Shown here: piece after piece, positions 47,701 to 58,701 of the stretch
Position numbering within the stretch: position 1 is the first letter of the stretch
Layout of the letters: every line of letters begins with the position of its first letter
DNA from: Nigerium sp.
Lineage (GTDB): Bacteria > Actinomycetota > Actinomycetes > Propionibacteriales > Propionibacteriaceae
Direction: 5' to 3'
Length of the DNA: 64,000 bases
Assembly: GCA_016711325.1 (NCBI GenBank)
Contig: JADJTH010000008.1
Span: 868,001-932,000, forward strand
Position numbers and translations under genes: made by a program
Notes under the pieces: generated by a model
Told to the model about the DNA's origin: nothing
Database searches by the model: none
What the model saw: the letters and a program-made list of their open reading frames with translations, nothing else

Positions 47701-49477
47701 GCCGGAAGCCGAACTCGTAGAGCCACACGGGCCGTCCGCGCAGGTCCCACCGGTAGGGACGTTCGTCGATCACTTCGATGCCGAAGGCGTCCAGGTGGGG
47801 TAGCACACGCGAGACGGACATCGCGCCGAGGGTGATGACCTTGAACCTCAGGTGCGACGGATCGGCGGGATCGTCGGGCTTGTACAGCGCGAAGCGCAAG
47901 TCGGCGTCAGCGCTCAGCTCGTTGGCCAGCTTCAGGTCGGCGACGGCCTGTTTGGCGCTGTACGCCGCCTCGTAGGCCTCGCCGAACTCGACGCCACGCA
48001 GCTCGGCCGGCAGCTCGGCGGCGACGTCGTTGAAGTCGTCGGCCCAGCCGCGCGTGGCGGCGGCGACCTCGGCCTCGAGCGCCTCGATGTCGACCGGCGT
48101 CGGTTGCTCATCCTCGTCCTGCTTGACCAGGAAGATCAGGCGCGCGAGCGGCGACTCCGTGACCGACGCCTGGAACTCGACCGATCCGCCGCCCAGGCGG
48201 TCCACGAGCAGGTGTTGTACCCGCTCGCGGACGACGGTGCGATAGCGGTCGCGCGGGAGCAGCAGCATGCACGTCCAGAAGCGGCCGTAGCGGCCGGGCC
48301 GCACGAACAGCCGCGTGCGACGGCTTTCCTCCACGGCGACCATCGCCGCGATGTCGGCGGCCAGTTCGGCGGGATCGGTCTGGAAGAGCAGGTCGTGCGG
48401 CAAGCTCTCCAGGGTCCGGACGGCCGTCTGCGCCGAATGTCCGGACTCGCCCAACCCGATCAAGGACGAGATCTGCCGTGTGCGCTCGCGCAGCCACGGG
48501 ATCCGCGTCAGCGGCTCGGTGAACGCGCGAGGTGCGAACAGACCGAGGAAGCGATGTTCGCCGCTGATCCGCCCCTGTGGGCCGAACGTACGCACGCCGA
48601 TGTAGTCGAGGAACCCGGAGCGGTAGACCACCGAGCGGCGCGAGTCGCGCGTGACGACCAGCAGCTCATGGTCGTCGCTGCCCAAGCGCCGGGCGTGGAA
48701 CTCGCCCGGCGACGGCTCCCGGAGGATACCGAGGCCGCTGCCGTCGATGGGGGCGAAGGAGTCCTCGGTCGCCTCGTAGGCCCGGTAGCCGAAGAACTCG
48801 AAGCGGTCTTCGGCCAGCCAGCCGAGCAGGTCGGCGACTCGGCGCACCTCGTCGCCGTCGAAACCCTGGGCGCCGAACAGCAGCTGGCGGCGGACCGCGG
48901 CGACCCGGCCGAGGATATCGGGCAGATCCTCGTGGGCGGCCCGGGACGAGGCGAGTCCTGCGCTCAGCGCCGCCTGCAGCGCCGGCGACATCACGTCGGC
49001 GGAGCTGCCCAGAGGCGGGTAGGCCGCGATACTCACCCACGACTCGGTCAGCGCGCCCCACTCGTGTTCGGCCATGGTCTCCAGCATCCCGTCGGCGTCG
49101 CGGCGCACCTCGAGGATGGGGTGGTGCAGGCCGCGGATGGTCCAGCCGGCGTCGGTGAGGATGGTCGTGCACGTGGCGACGATGAAAGGACGGTCGTCGG
49201 TGACGATCTGCACCAGCGTCGAGCCGCCCGCGCTCCATCCCACGCTCTGGGGCCTGGGTGTGCTCACCCGCACCAGGTCGCAGCCCTGACCCCGCCGCAA
49301 TCCGAGATCGAGGTGCGCGGCGAGCACGCGCGCGGTCGTCCCGGCGTCGGGATGCGTCCCGGTGAGAGGCTCGTGCCGCAGGTAGGCCGACGCGAAGTCC
49401 TCGGCATCGGCAAACGTGGTCACGCTCGAAAGAACTTGCTGGGTCTGCCTGAGTGCCTCGGCACTGCCGGTGTCCAT
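44732..49477 (-). CDS. gdh: NAD-specific glutamate dehydrogenase (large L_180/GDH-1600 type)
   Basis: A 1581-residue enzyme of the 180-kDa NAD-GDH class (Streptomyces clavuligerus and mycobacterial type). The catalytic Lys822 lies in VPVGAKGGFVPQRLPD, with the substrate and NAD motifs CVGIGDMSGDVFGNGM and GGGRINTDFIDNSAGVD downstream. N-terminal ACT-like regulatory segments span roughly 1-700. It oxidatively deaminates glutamate to 2-oxoglutarate. AAAGGAG lies upstream of the ATG at 49477; GTG at 49501 is an alternative. TAGCAT (49519-49514 on the minus strand) may be its -10 box. In mycobacteria this class is inhibited by GarA. Confidence 0.95.
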   Translation of the reverse strand: MDTGSAEALRQTQQVLSSVTTFADAEDFASAYLRHEPLTGTHPDAGTTARVLAAHLDLGLRRGQGCDLVRVSTPRPQSVGWSAGGSTLVQIVTDDRPFIVATCTTILTDAGWTIRGLHHPILEVRRDADGMLETMAEHEWGALTESWVSIAAYPPLGSSADVMSPALQAALSAGLASSRAAHEDLPDILGRVAAVRRQLLFGAQGFDGDEVRRVADLLGWLAEDRFEFFGYRAYEATEDSFAPIDGSGLGILREPSPGEFHARRLGSDDHELLVVTRDSRRSVVYRSGFLDYIGVRTFGPQGRISGEHRFLGLFAPRAFTEPLTRIPWLRERTRQISSLIGLGESGHSAQTAVRTLESLPHDLLFQTDPAELAADIAAMVAVEESRRTRLFVRPGRYGRFWTCMLLLPRDRYRTVVRERVQHLLVDRLGGGSVEFQASVTESPLARLIFLVKQDEDEQPTPVDIEALEAEVAAATRGWADDFNDVAAELPAELRGVEFGEAYEAAYSAKQAVADLKLANELSADADLRFALYKPDDPADPSHLRFKVITLGAMSVSRVLPHLDAFGIEVIDERPYRWDLRGRPVWLYEFGFRLPPGQTLADWTLADRARFSEAFEASYTGRAHHGTLNRLIMRAGLTWEQVTWLRGISRYLQQAGIPFSQFYVADALNANPDIAGALVSAFETRFDPRREGSSLDRAAAFEDEIAEILDALDAVASLDQDRILRMFVAVLRAIQRTNAFAADRPALALKIAPRELTLLPEPRPAHEIFVYSPRVQGVHLRYGAVARGGLRWSDRREDFRTEVLGLVKAQMVKNTVIVPVGAKGGFVPQRLPDPRTDRAAWLAEGIACYRTFIASLLSVTDNLVGGVVTPPPDVVRYDGDDTYLVVAADKGTASFSDIANAISVERGFWLGDAFASGGSVGYDHKAMGITARGAWESVKRHFYELGIDCQREDFTCVGIGDMSGDVFGNGMLRSTHTRLVGAFNHLHVFLDPNPDAAASFAERRRLFELPRSTWADYRKELISEGGGVYPRSAKAIPVTSPVRARLGLGEHVTSLTPTEMIRAMVTAPVDLLWNGGIGTYVKASTESHADAGDKANDVLRVDGAGVRARVAGEGGNLGWTQAGRIEYARGGGRINTDFIDNSAGVDTSDHEVNIKVLLSRDVAVGTLGAAERGELLASMTDEVAGLVLAHNVDQNLALSIEQAQRQPLTAAYEEWMRTLEGEGALNRELETLPGHEAMEHKIASAERLTRPELASLLAWTKIYLERIISASSLPDDPYLADRLVTYFPKALRETYADAMESHPLRRQIVTMVTVNRFVNSQGITAYSRLATETSSDVTEVIRAQLASRSIFQVARHELALPGMALDARHELRVRVRLQQLIERAARWLLHHRRGELDIRGEAAAFTEPVAQVMATFDAAATMRQRAQIDADTSELITAGVREDLAHLVARSMWAHQALGIVDIALRTGRPLGLVQAVYQRIVDALALDRVNSRVIELGRVSRWNTMARAALRDDLQSLQAALTRAALAAAPEASDAREVVETWVAAVGGIGREAAELAEITAEETSLAKMSVALRTIRTLLV

Positions 49478-49513
49478 GAAGAGTGTGCTCCTTTGCCTCA
49501 CCCGGATCGGACC

Positions 49514-49519
49514 ATGCTA
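49514..49519 (-). promoter_or_regulatory. Candidate -10 box of the glutamate dehydrogenase gene
   Basis: TAGCAT on the minus strand lies 36 nt before the ATG and upstream of AAAGGAG, giving a short leader. The -35 region is poor. Confidence 0.3.
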
Positions 49520-49587
49520 GTCGGGCCGGCACCGGAGGGACATCCCCCGGTTTGCCCGAGCCCGGCCCGGCACGCTAGGCAGGGGCC

Positions 49588-50058
49588 ATGCACCTGACCA
49601 GCCGCCACGAACTGCCCGCCGATCCGGACACGGCCTTCGCCATGCTCACCGATCCCGCGTTCCTCGAACGTGCCGCGCGCTCGTCCGGAGCGACCGGCAT
49701 CCGCGCCGACGCGTCCGCGACCCGCACGGCCGTCCAGGCGTCCGTCGAGGCGCCCGCTCCCCTGCAGGCGTTCCTGGGCGCGCAGCTGAGCTTCACCCAG
49801 GTCGTCGTGTGGGGCGAGCGCGACCCCGACGGTGGTCGTCTGGGGCGGGTGTCCATCGACGTGGCCCGGACACCCGCGTCGGTGGCCGGCACGGTCACCC
49901 TGGTGCCGACGGCGTCCGGAAGCGCGCTGAGCTGGGACGGTGAACTCACCGTGTCCGTGCCGCTGCTCGGCGCGACGATCGAGCGTCAGGCGGCGCCGGT
50001 CATCCAGGAGACCCTCGACGGGATCGGCCGCGAGGCGCGCGCCTGGCTCGACCGCTGA
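49588..50058 (+). CDS. DUF2505 (START/SRPBCC-like) protein
   Basis: A 156-residue protein with the alternating strands and C-terminal helix of an SRPBCC ligand-binding fold (HELPADPDTAFAMLTDPAFLERAA is the usual N-terminus). It corresponds to actinobacterial DUF2505. No signal peptide. The ligand is unknown. It is divergent from gdh and ends 8 bp from the convergent ku gene, so the two mRNAs may overlap. Confidence 0.8.
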   Translation: MHLTSRHELPADPDTAFAMLTDPAFLERAARSSGATGIRADASATRTAVQASVEAPAPLQAFLGAQLSFTQVVVWGERDPDGGRLGRVSIDVARTPASVAGTVTLVPTASGSALSWDGELTVSVPLLGATIERQAAPVIQETLDGIGREARAWLDR

Positions 50059-50066
50059 GGGGAGAC

Positions 50067-50879
50067 TCAGCCCGCCTTCGCCGCGGTGGCGGCCGCCTCG
50101 CGGCGCTTCTTCGCGGCCTCCACGGACGCCTTGAGGCTGGCCATCAGGTCGACCACCTCGGCGCTGCCGCCGTCCGGCGCCGGGACGACCGCGACCGGCG
50201 CGTCGGCGAGCTTGGCTTCGACGACCGCCTCCAGCGCCTCGCGGTAGGAGTCGGTGAACTCTCCGGGCTCGTAGGGCGCCGTGAGCTGTTCGATGAACGA
50301 GGTCGCCATCGCGATCTCGCCCGGCGCGATCGTGATGTTCTCGGGCGGCTCCGCGAAGCCGCCGTCGCGGAGCTCGTCGGGCCACAGCAGCGTGTGCAGC
50401 ATCATCAGCGCACCCGCGGGCCGCACGAGCGCCAGCGACTCGCGCGAGCGTAGCGCGACCTTCACGATGGCGACCTTGTTCGCGTTCGCGAGCGCCTCGC
50501 GCAGCAGCACGTAGGGCTTGGCGCCCGGCCCGTCCGCCTCGAGGAAGTAGGACTTGTTCCACGCGGCCGGATCGATCTCTCCCGCGTCGACGAACTGCAC
50601 GATCTCCACCTGCTTGGCGCTCGGTAGCGGCAACTCCTCGAAGTCGGACGCCTCGAGCACCACCATCCGTCCGTCCGCGGTCTCGAAGCCCTTGGCCACG
50701 TCGGCGTAGGGGATCTCCTGCCCGCACACCTCGCACACCCGCTTCATCTTGATCCGCCCGCCGTCGGCGGCGTGCACCTGCCGGAAGGTGACGTCCTTCT
50801 CTTCGGTGGCGCTGTACAGCTTCACCGGAATGGTGACCAGGCCGAAGGACACGGCCCCTCTCCACAAGCTACGAGGCAT
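50067..50879 (-). CDS. ku: Non-homologous end-joining protein Ku
   Basis: A 270-residue bacterial Ku: N-terminus MPRSLWRGAVSFGLVTIPVKLY, conserved CEVCGQEIPYADVAKGFE and the core beta-barrel ring region, ending in a short Lys/Arg/Ala tail (AAKKRREAAATAAKAG) that binds DNA or LigD. It forms a homodimeric ring on DNA ends and recruits LigD. No ligD ligase gene is adjacent; the polymerase-domain gene at 27034 is the only other end-joining component in the window. It is complete. Confidence 0.95.
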   Translation of the reverse strand: MPRSLWRGAVSFGLVTIPVKLYSATEEKDVTFRQVHAADGGRIKMKRVCEVCGQEIPYADVAKGFETADGRMVVLEASDFEELPLPSAKQVEIVQFVDAGEIDPAAWNKSYFLEADGPGAKPYVLLREALANANKVAIVKVALRSRESLALVRPAGALMMLHTLLWPDELRDGGFAEPPENITIAPGEIAMATSFIEQLTAPYEPGEFTDSYREALEAVVEAKLADAPVAVVPAPDGGSAEVVDLMASLKASVEAAKKRREAAATAAKAG

Positions 50880-50942
50880 GCGCCCCAGTGTGACAGCCCA
50901 CGCCAGGGGCGGCCATCCCTCGCTTCGGGAGAACCCGATCGG

Positions 50943-51398
50943 TCAGACCAGCGTCTCCCACTCGGTGGGGCCGTGCCACAGCAGTTCGGTGGTGCGGAGC
51001 ATCGCGCCGATGGCGTCCGAGTCCCACGCCTCGTCGAGGTCGGCGCCGCGGACCGCCTCGCGCGCCGACGCCGCCAGCGCGGCGCCGTGGCCGTCGTCGG
51101 TGAACAGGCTTTCGACTCGGCTCCAGCGCACACCCGCGGCACTCACCGCGCCGAACTCCGCCGGCTCGGTGCCGATCGCGTCGGCGACGCAGACCGCGAC
51201 GAGCCGGACGCCGTGGGCCAGCAACCCGGCCACCCCCGCGACTTCGAGCAGCGTCAGGTCGGCGTCCTCGGTATCGGATGCCGGCAACCCGAACGCCTCC
51301 AGGAACGACGGCGTCGCCGCGTGGCCCGCCACGTCGTGGACCCCCGTGGCGGCCCACCCGGCGAGCTCGGCGGCGGACAGCGGGACGAAGACGAGCAT
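50943..51398 (-). CDS. Conserved actinobacterial protein, DUF6912-like
   Basis: A 151-residue soluble protein starting MLVFVPLSAAELAGWAATG. Similar short proteins beginning with a strand and an L..W..G helix are conserved next to secA in actinobacteria and grouped, I believe, as DUF6912. No catalytic motif is evident. It lies 63 bp upstream of ku on the same strand and may share its transcript. Function is unknown. Confidence 0.65.
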   Translation of the reverse strand: MLVFVPLSAAELAGWAATGVHDVAGHAATPSFLEAFGLPASDTEDADLTLLEVAGVAGLLAHGVRLVAVCVADAIGTEPAEFGAVSAAGVRWSRVESLFTDDGHGAALAASAREAVRGADLDEAWDSDAIGAMLRTTELLWHGPTEWETLV

Positions 51399-51502
51399 GC
51401 CCCCAGCATGGCACGTCTCGCGAGCACCAGGGCCGAGGAGTTATCCACAGCCGGCGCGGCGATTGCTGGCCTTCCGGATCCCGTCGCGGCACGGTGGGGC
51501 GC

Positions 51503-52009
51503 ATGAGCCCTCTCACTCTCGCCCCGCCCGCCGCCCAGCCCGCGTGGGCCCGTCCCGCACCGGCGACGCGGCCCGAACCGCTGACCCTCGGCGCTGCGGA
51601 CGCCACGCCGCCCATGCAGCCCGCGTTGCCCGAGCGCGCCGACCACACGTGCGTCACCGCGACCGAGCAGGTATCACCCGATGCCGCGCGCGCGGCGCAC
51701 AGGATCGCCCGCGCCCTCGCGGAGGTGCTCGCCGGCAGCAGGCCGGTCGCCCAGATCCGGCCCGCGCTGGCGCCGCGGGTCTCCCACCTGCTCGACCACC
51801 TCATCCGGTCGGGCGCGGCGTCGGGCGCCCGGCTCGCCCACGTCAGCCTGCAAAGCCCGCATCCGGACGCCGTGGAGGCGTCCCTGCTGCTGACCGGGGC
51901 GCGCGGGGGCGCCGTCGCACTCCGGATGGAGCGTCACGCGCGACGCTGGGGGGTCACCGCGGTCGAGGCGGCGTTGGGCCCGCACGCGCGACGCCCCGCG
52001 CGGACCTGA
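51503..52009 (+). CDS. Rv3235-like DUF6459 protein
   Basis: A 168-residue Ala/Arg/Pro-rich protein. The first 50 residues are disordered and proline-rich; the rest (AHRIARALAEVLAGSRPVAQIRPAL to VSLQSPHPDAVEASLLL) matches the Rv3235 (DUF6459) pattern, a cytosolic mixed fold. Its neighbourhood with secA is conserved in actinobacteria. No ribosome site is seen before the ATG at 51503, so it may be leaderless. It converges on secA with a 30-bp gap. Function is unknown; a Sec-related role is only guilt by association. Confidence 0.75.
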   Translation: MSPLTLAPPAAQPAWARPAPATRPEPLTLGAADATPPMQPALPERADHTCVTATEQVSPDAARAAHRIARALAEVLAGSRPVAQIRPALAPRVSHLLDHLIRSGAASGARLAHVSLQSPHPDAVEASLLLTGARGGAVALRMERHARRWGVTAVEAALGPHARRPART

Positions 52010-52039
52010 TCCGTGCGGGGCGTCGCGAGCCGAACGCCG

Positions 52040-54751
<2,712 letters not shown>

Positions 54752-54822
54752 TTCTCTCGCGCTTCCCTCGTCCGCGTGACGATGCCGGGACCGGCACCGT
54801 CGTCCATCGTAGCGGTCGGCGT

Positions 54823-56022
54823 TCAGCAGTGGCGTGCCAGCATCGCCGCCAGGTCGCCGCGCGGCGCGACGACGATCCCCCCGAGCCCGAGCCACCCGGC
54901 CATGGCGCGCAGCTCGTGTGCCAGCGCCGCCGCCGTCGTCGGAGCGTCCGCGCCGTCCTCCAACCAGCAGGCCTGCACGAGCAGGACGCCGACGGCACGA
55001 TCCGCCTTGAGGTCGACCCGCGCGGCCGGCGTCTCGCCGCACCACAGCAGATAGACGTAGTAACCGTGCCTGCGGCGGGCAGCCGGCGTGTAGATCTCGA
55101 TGCGATAGTGCGTGGCGAACAACCGCTCCAGGCGCTCGCGCTGGAAGATCAGGGAGTCGAACGGGCTGACCAGCGCCTGCACGTGCAGCGCCCGCGGCGT
55201 CCGGGCCTCGTGCCAGCGCCAGTGCCTGCCGTCGATGCCGACCACCTCGACGGGCTCGAGCAGCCCGTGCGTCGCCAGGCGGCGGATGCTGGCCACGACG
55301 GGAGCCCTGCGGAGGTAGAAGTAGTCGGCCAGCGCGCCGAGGTCCGCCACACCGAGCGCCTTCGCCGCCCGGGAGACCAGAACGTCATGGGCGTCCGGGT
55401 CGTCGAGGTCGGACGCGGCCAGCACGGCGGCGGGCAGCACGCGCTCGGGAAGGTCGTAGAGGCGCTCGAAGGAGGCTGTTCGCCCGGCGACGGCGACCGT
55501 CCCGGCCGAGAACAGGTGCTCGAGGACGTGCTTGGCGTCCGACCAATTCCAGCCCCAGTGGTCGCGGTCGCGCTCGCGGTCGTCGGCCACCGCGGCGGCC
55601 GTCAGTGGCCCACGTGCCTCGATCTCGGCGAGGATCTCGTCCACGAAGCCGGGCCGCGCCGTCAGAGCGCGCTGCACGCCGGGCCAAGGGCGGGCGCCGT
55701 GGGCGCGCATCCGCCAGCGCAGCGCAGGATGGAGGGTGACGTCGACGAGGCTGGCGGCGTGCCCCCAGTACTCGAAGACCCGCCGCGGCGGACGCTGTGA
55801 CGCCCGGGCGAGCAGCAGGGGATCGTAGGCTCCGAGCCGGCTGAACAGCGGCATCAGGTGGGCGCGGACGGCGACGTTGACCGAGTCGATCTGGAACTGC
55901 CCGACCCTGTCCACCTCACCTTGGAGATGTCGCATGCCCACGGTGACCGGCGCGCGGCGTCCGAAGCCCTGGGCCGCCAACGCGATCCGCCGCGCCTGCC
56001 GCAACGTGAGACGGCCGGGCAT
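54823..56022 (-). CDS. YcaQ/AlkX-type winged-helix DNA glycosylase
   Basis: A 399-residue protein of the HTH_42 (YcaQ, DNA crosslink repair glycosylase) family. The catalytic Gln-X-Asp motif is visible as Q44-I-D46 in VGQFQIDSVNV, which aligns with QID in E. coli YcaQ as I recall it. It continues with repeated winged-helix units and the C-terminal SPFDSLIFQRERLERLF and CGETPAARVDLKADR. Members remove bulky N-alkyl adducts or unhook crosslinks. It lies between HPF and secA, an insertion relative to the mycobacterial order. A 47-bp gap to HPF suggests possible cotranscription. Confidence 0.85.
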   Translation of the reverse strand: MPGRLTLRQARRIALAAQGFGRRAPVTVGMRHLQGEVDRVGQFQIDSVNVAVRAHLMPLFSRLGAYDPLLLARASQRPPRRVFEYWGHAASLVDVTLHPALRWRMRAHGARPWPGVQRALTARPGFVDEILAEIEARGPLTAAAVADDRERDRDHWGWNWSDAKHVLEHLFSAGTVAVAGRTASFERLYDLPERVLPAAVLAASDLDDPDAHDVLVSRAAKALGVADLGALADYFYLRRAPVVASIRRLATHGLLEPVEVVGIDGRHWRWHEARTPRALHVQALVSPFDSLIFQRERLERLFATHYRIEIYTPAARRRHGYYVYLLWCGETPAARVDLKADRAVGVLLVQACWLEDGADAPTTAAALAHELRAMAGWLGLGGIVVAPRGDLAAMLARHC

Positions 56023-56068
56023 CAGGAGTCTCCTGGTGCCCGGCCGCCGCGGTTCGCCTTCGCCGGCA

Positions 56069-56668
56069 CTACGTCGCGATGTCGAGGTGGATCACCCCGT
56101 AGTCGTAGGCCTTGCGCCGGTACACCACGCTCGGCGCGCCCGTCTCGGTGTCGACGTAAAGGAAGAAGTCGTGACCGACCAGTTCCATCTCGTCGAGAGC
56201 CTGCGCAAGCGTCAGCGGCGTCGCGGGGAAGATCTTCTCGCGCACCACCAGCGGGCCGTCACCGGTGACCTCAAGCCCGGCGATCCGGCGCACCGGGGGT
56301 GCCTCCTGCGCTGCCGGGGTGGCGTCGGCGACCGGCATCCCGATCGTGTCGGCGACCCGCAGGCCACGATGCACCTTGCGGCGGTCGGCAGCCCGGCGCA
56401 GCTGCGCCTTCATCTTGTCGAGCGCATGATCGAACGCCATGGCCTTGTCGTCGGCCGCAGCCTCGGACCGCACCACCGGCCCCTTCCCGATCAGCGTGAT
56501 CTCCACGCGGGTGGCCTGGTCGGGCTGCTTATGTGCGTGCGTCGACACCTGAACCTCAACCCGCTGAACCCGATCTCGGAACCGTTCGATGCCCTGGATG
56601 CGCTCGGTAACCTTGTCGCGGAACTCGTCCGTGATGGTGCAACGACGGCCGGTGACGATGACGTCCAT
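56069..56668 (-). CDS. hpf: Long-form ribosome hibernation promoting factor
   Basis: A 199-residue protein with an N-terminal S30AE domain (1-105, MDVIVTGRRCTITDEFRDKV) that binds the 30S decoding site and a C-terminal dimerisation domain (about 140-199, FFLYVDTETGAPSVVYRRKAYDYG), joined by a flexible linker. The length is typical of long HPF, which links ribosomes into 100S dimers. AGGAGG lies 6 nt before the ATG at 56668. TACAGT about 35 nt upstream is a possible -10. The Rv3241c homologue likewise sits next to secA. Confidence 0.94.
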   Translation of the reverse strand: MDVIVTGRRCTITDEFRDKVTERIQGIERFRDRVQRVEVQVSTHAHKQPDQATRVEITLIGKGPVVRSEAAADDKAMAFDHALDKMKAQLRRAADRRKVHRGLRVADTIGMPVADATPAAQEAPPVRRIAGLEVTGDGPLVVREKIFPATPLTLAQALDEMELVGHDFFLYVDTETGAPSVVYRRKAYDYGVIHLDIAT

Positions 56669-56859
56669 CTCAACCTCCTTGGTCGGGAACTGTAGAGGCA
56701 CTCGCGCGCCCAACTCGCCGGCGAGGCCGGGGAACTGGCTGGAGTGCCATACCGACCAACCTAGCGTGCGCCGGCCCGCAAGGCACGCGTTGCGCCGCAA
56801 ACTCCTCGCGCCGCGCCCCCGCGGGCGGCCGCCAAGACCTCCGGGCGCGCAACACGGCC

Positions 56860-56885
56860 GTAACCCACGGTAACGAACACGGAAC
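56860..56885 (+). promoter_or_regulatory. Candidate GlnR half-sites upstream of amtB
   Basis: GTAAC at 56860-56864, GTAAC at 56870-56874 and GGAAC at 56881-56885 are spaced 10-11 bp. GTAAC-N6-GGAAC fits the actinobacterial GlnR pattern GTnAC-N6-GaAAC. A further GAAAC at 56903-56907 is nearly in phase. The sites lie 45-70 bp before the amtB ATG. Confidence 0.55.
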
Positions 56886-56929
56886 CTGGACAACACCGAC
56901 ACGAAACACGCGCGCCCGATCGTTGAAGC

Positions 56930-58288
56930 ATGATCTACGAAATCAGTGCAGGCGACACCGCTTGGGTGCTCATCAGCGCAGCGCTCGTGCTCCTGATGAC
57001 CCCGGGCCTGGCCTTCTTCTACGGCGGCATGGTCCGCGCCAAGGGCGTCCTCAACATGCTGATGATGAGCTTCGTCACCATGGGCACCGTCGGTGTCTTG
57101 TGGATCCTCTACGGCTACTCGATGGCGTTCGGCAACAGCCTGGGCGGCCTCGTGGGCAACCCGTTCGAGTTCGCGGGGTTGAACGGACTCATGAGCGAGG
57201 ACGCGATCGTCGGGACGATTCCGACGCTCGCGTTCGTCGGGTTCCAGGCATGCTTCGCGATCATCGCCGTCGCGCTCGTCTCGGGCGCCATCGCCGATCG
57301 CGCGACGTTCGGCGGCTGGGTCCTGTTCACCGTGTTGTGGGCGACGCTGGTCTACTTCCCGGCCGCCCACTGGGTCTTCGCCTTCGACGGCACCACGGCC
57401 GAGCACGGCGGTTTCATCGCCAACACCATCGGCGCGATCGACTTCGCCGGTGGCACCGCGATTCACATCAATGCCGGTGCCGCGGCCCTCGCGCTCGCCC
57501 TGGTCGTCGGCAGGCGCGTCGAGTTCGGCTCCCGCCCGATGCGGCCGCACAACATGACGCTGGTCATGCTGGGTGCTGCCCTGCTGTGGTTCGGCTGGTT
57601 CGGATTCAACGCGGGCTCGGCGCTGGGCGCCAACACCACCGCGGCGGTCGCATGGATCAACACGCTGGCCGCCACCGCCGCCGCCATGTGCGCGTGGCTC
57701 GTCGTGGAGAGGCTGCGCGACGGCCACCCGACGTCGCTCGGCGCCGCCTCGGGCATCGTGGCCGGCCTGGTCGGCATCACCCCGGCCGCCGGATCGGTGA
57801 GCCCGCTCGGCGCGCTCCTGATCGGCGTGCTGGCCGGTGTGGCCTGCGCCTACGCGGTCGGGCTGAAGAACGCGCTCGGCTACGACGACTCGCTGGACGT
57901 CGTCGGCGTCCACCTGGTCGGTGGCCTGGTCGGCACGCTCGCGATCGGCTTCCTGGCCGATCCGGCCTCCCCGGCGGGGGTTGCGGGTCTCCTCTACGGC
58001 GGCGGTCCCGATCAGCTCTGGGCGCAGTTCCTCGGCGCGGCCGCGGTGCTCGTGTACTCGTTCGTGGCCACGCTCGCCATCGGCCTCGCGATCCATAAGA
58101 CGCTCGGCTTCCGCGTCAGCAAGAAGGACGAACTGTCCGGCGTCGATCTCTCGGAGCACTCCGAGGTCGGCTACGACCTGTCCGCCGTCTACTACTCCGC
58201 CCTCGGTGGTGCCGGCGTCCGCCGCACGCTGCTGCTGGACGCCAGCGATCTGCCCGAGTCGGAACTCGCGAAGGGAGCCAGCAAGTGA
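56930..58288 (+). CDS. amtB: Ammonium transporter AmtB
   Basis: A 452-residue protein with eleven predicted membrane helices. The pore twin-histidine pair is His179 (AIHINAG) and His328 (GVHLVGG), and the RAKGVLNMLMMSF signature follows helix 1. The N-terminal residues up to 20 are hydrophobic and may include a signal sequence. It conducts ammonium/ammonia. The cytosolic tail ends with a Glu/Ser-rich region after YDLSAVYYSALGGAG. It overlaps glnK (GTGA). The upstream GlnR-like sites and partner indicate nitrogen-limitation control. Confidence 0.95.
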   Translation: MIYEISAGDTAWVLISAALVLLMTPGLAFFYGGMVRAKGVLNMLMMSFVTMGTVGVLWILYGYSMAFGNSLGGLVGNPFEFAGLNGLMSEDAIVGTIPTLAFVGFQACFAIIAVALVSGAIADRATFGGWVLFTVLWATLVYFPAAHWVFAFDGTTAEHGGFIANTIGAIDFAGGTAIHINAGAAALALALVVGRRVEFGSRPMRPHNMTLVMLGAALLWFGWFGFNAGSALGANTTAAVAWINTLAATAAAMCAWLVVERLRDGHPTSLGAASGIVAGLVGITPAAGSVSPLGALLIGVLAGVACAYAVGLKNALGYDDSLDVVGVHLVGGLVGTLAIGFLADPASPAGVAGLLYGGGPDQLWAQFLGAAAVLVYSFVATLAIGLAIHKTLGFRVSKKDELSGVDLSEHSEVGYDLSAVYYSALGGAGVRRTLLLDASDLPESELAKGASK

Positions 58289-58623
58289 AGCTCGTCACCG
58301 CCGTCATTCAGCCCGACAGCCTCGAGGACGTCCAGAGGGCGCTCGTCAAGTACGGGGTGAAGGGGATGACCGTCTCCGAGGCCTCGGGGTACGCGCGGCA
58401 GCGCGGCCACAAGGAGGTCTACCGCGGAGAGACCTTCATGATCGACTTCATCCTCAAGGTGAAGCTGGAGATCCTGTGCGAGGACTCCGAGGCCGAGCCC
58501 GTCGTGTCGATCATCACCGCGTCCGCCCGGACCGGTGAGGTCGGCGACGGCAAGGTCTGGGTCACTCCGGTCGAATCGGTGGTGCGCGTGCGCACCGGCG
58601 AGGTCGGGGTGGCGGCCATCTGA
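58285..58623 (+). CDS. glnK: PII nitrogen regulatory protein GlnK, Tyr51 replaced by Phe
   Basis: A 112-residue PII protein. The T-loop reads GHKEVYRGETF with Gln39 kept, Tyr46 kept, and Phe at position 51, where actinobacterial GlnK is adenylylated on Tyr. The B- and C-loops (TGEVGDGKVWV and VRVRTGE) are normal, so ATP/ADP and 2-oxoglutarate binding should persist. It controls AmtB by plugging the pore. GTG at 58285 overlaps the amtB stop. No glnD follows; a large hairpin and convergent comF come next. Confidence 0.94.
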   Translation: MKLVTAVIQPDSLEDVQRALVKYGVKGMTVSEASGYARQRGHKEVYRGETFMIDFILKVKLEILCEDSEAEPVVSIITASARTGEVGDGKVWVTPVESVVRVRTGEVGVAAI

Positions 58624-58640
58624 TTTCCGTCTCACCATCT

Positions 58641-58683
58641 CGGCCGCGGCCGGACGGGCACCGTTCCCGTCCGGCCGCGGCCG
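58641..58683. terminator. Bidirectional terminator between glnK and comF
   Basis: A perfect 18-bp GC-rich stem (58641-58658 pairs with 58666-58683) and a 7-nt loop lie between convergent stops at 58621-58623 and 58702-58704. It is the strongest hairpin in the window. Confidence 0.85.
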
Positions 58684-58701
58684 TCGTCGCGGCCACGTCC
58701 G

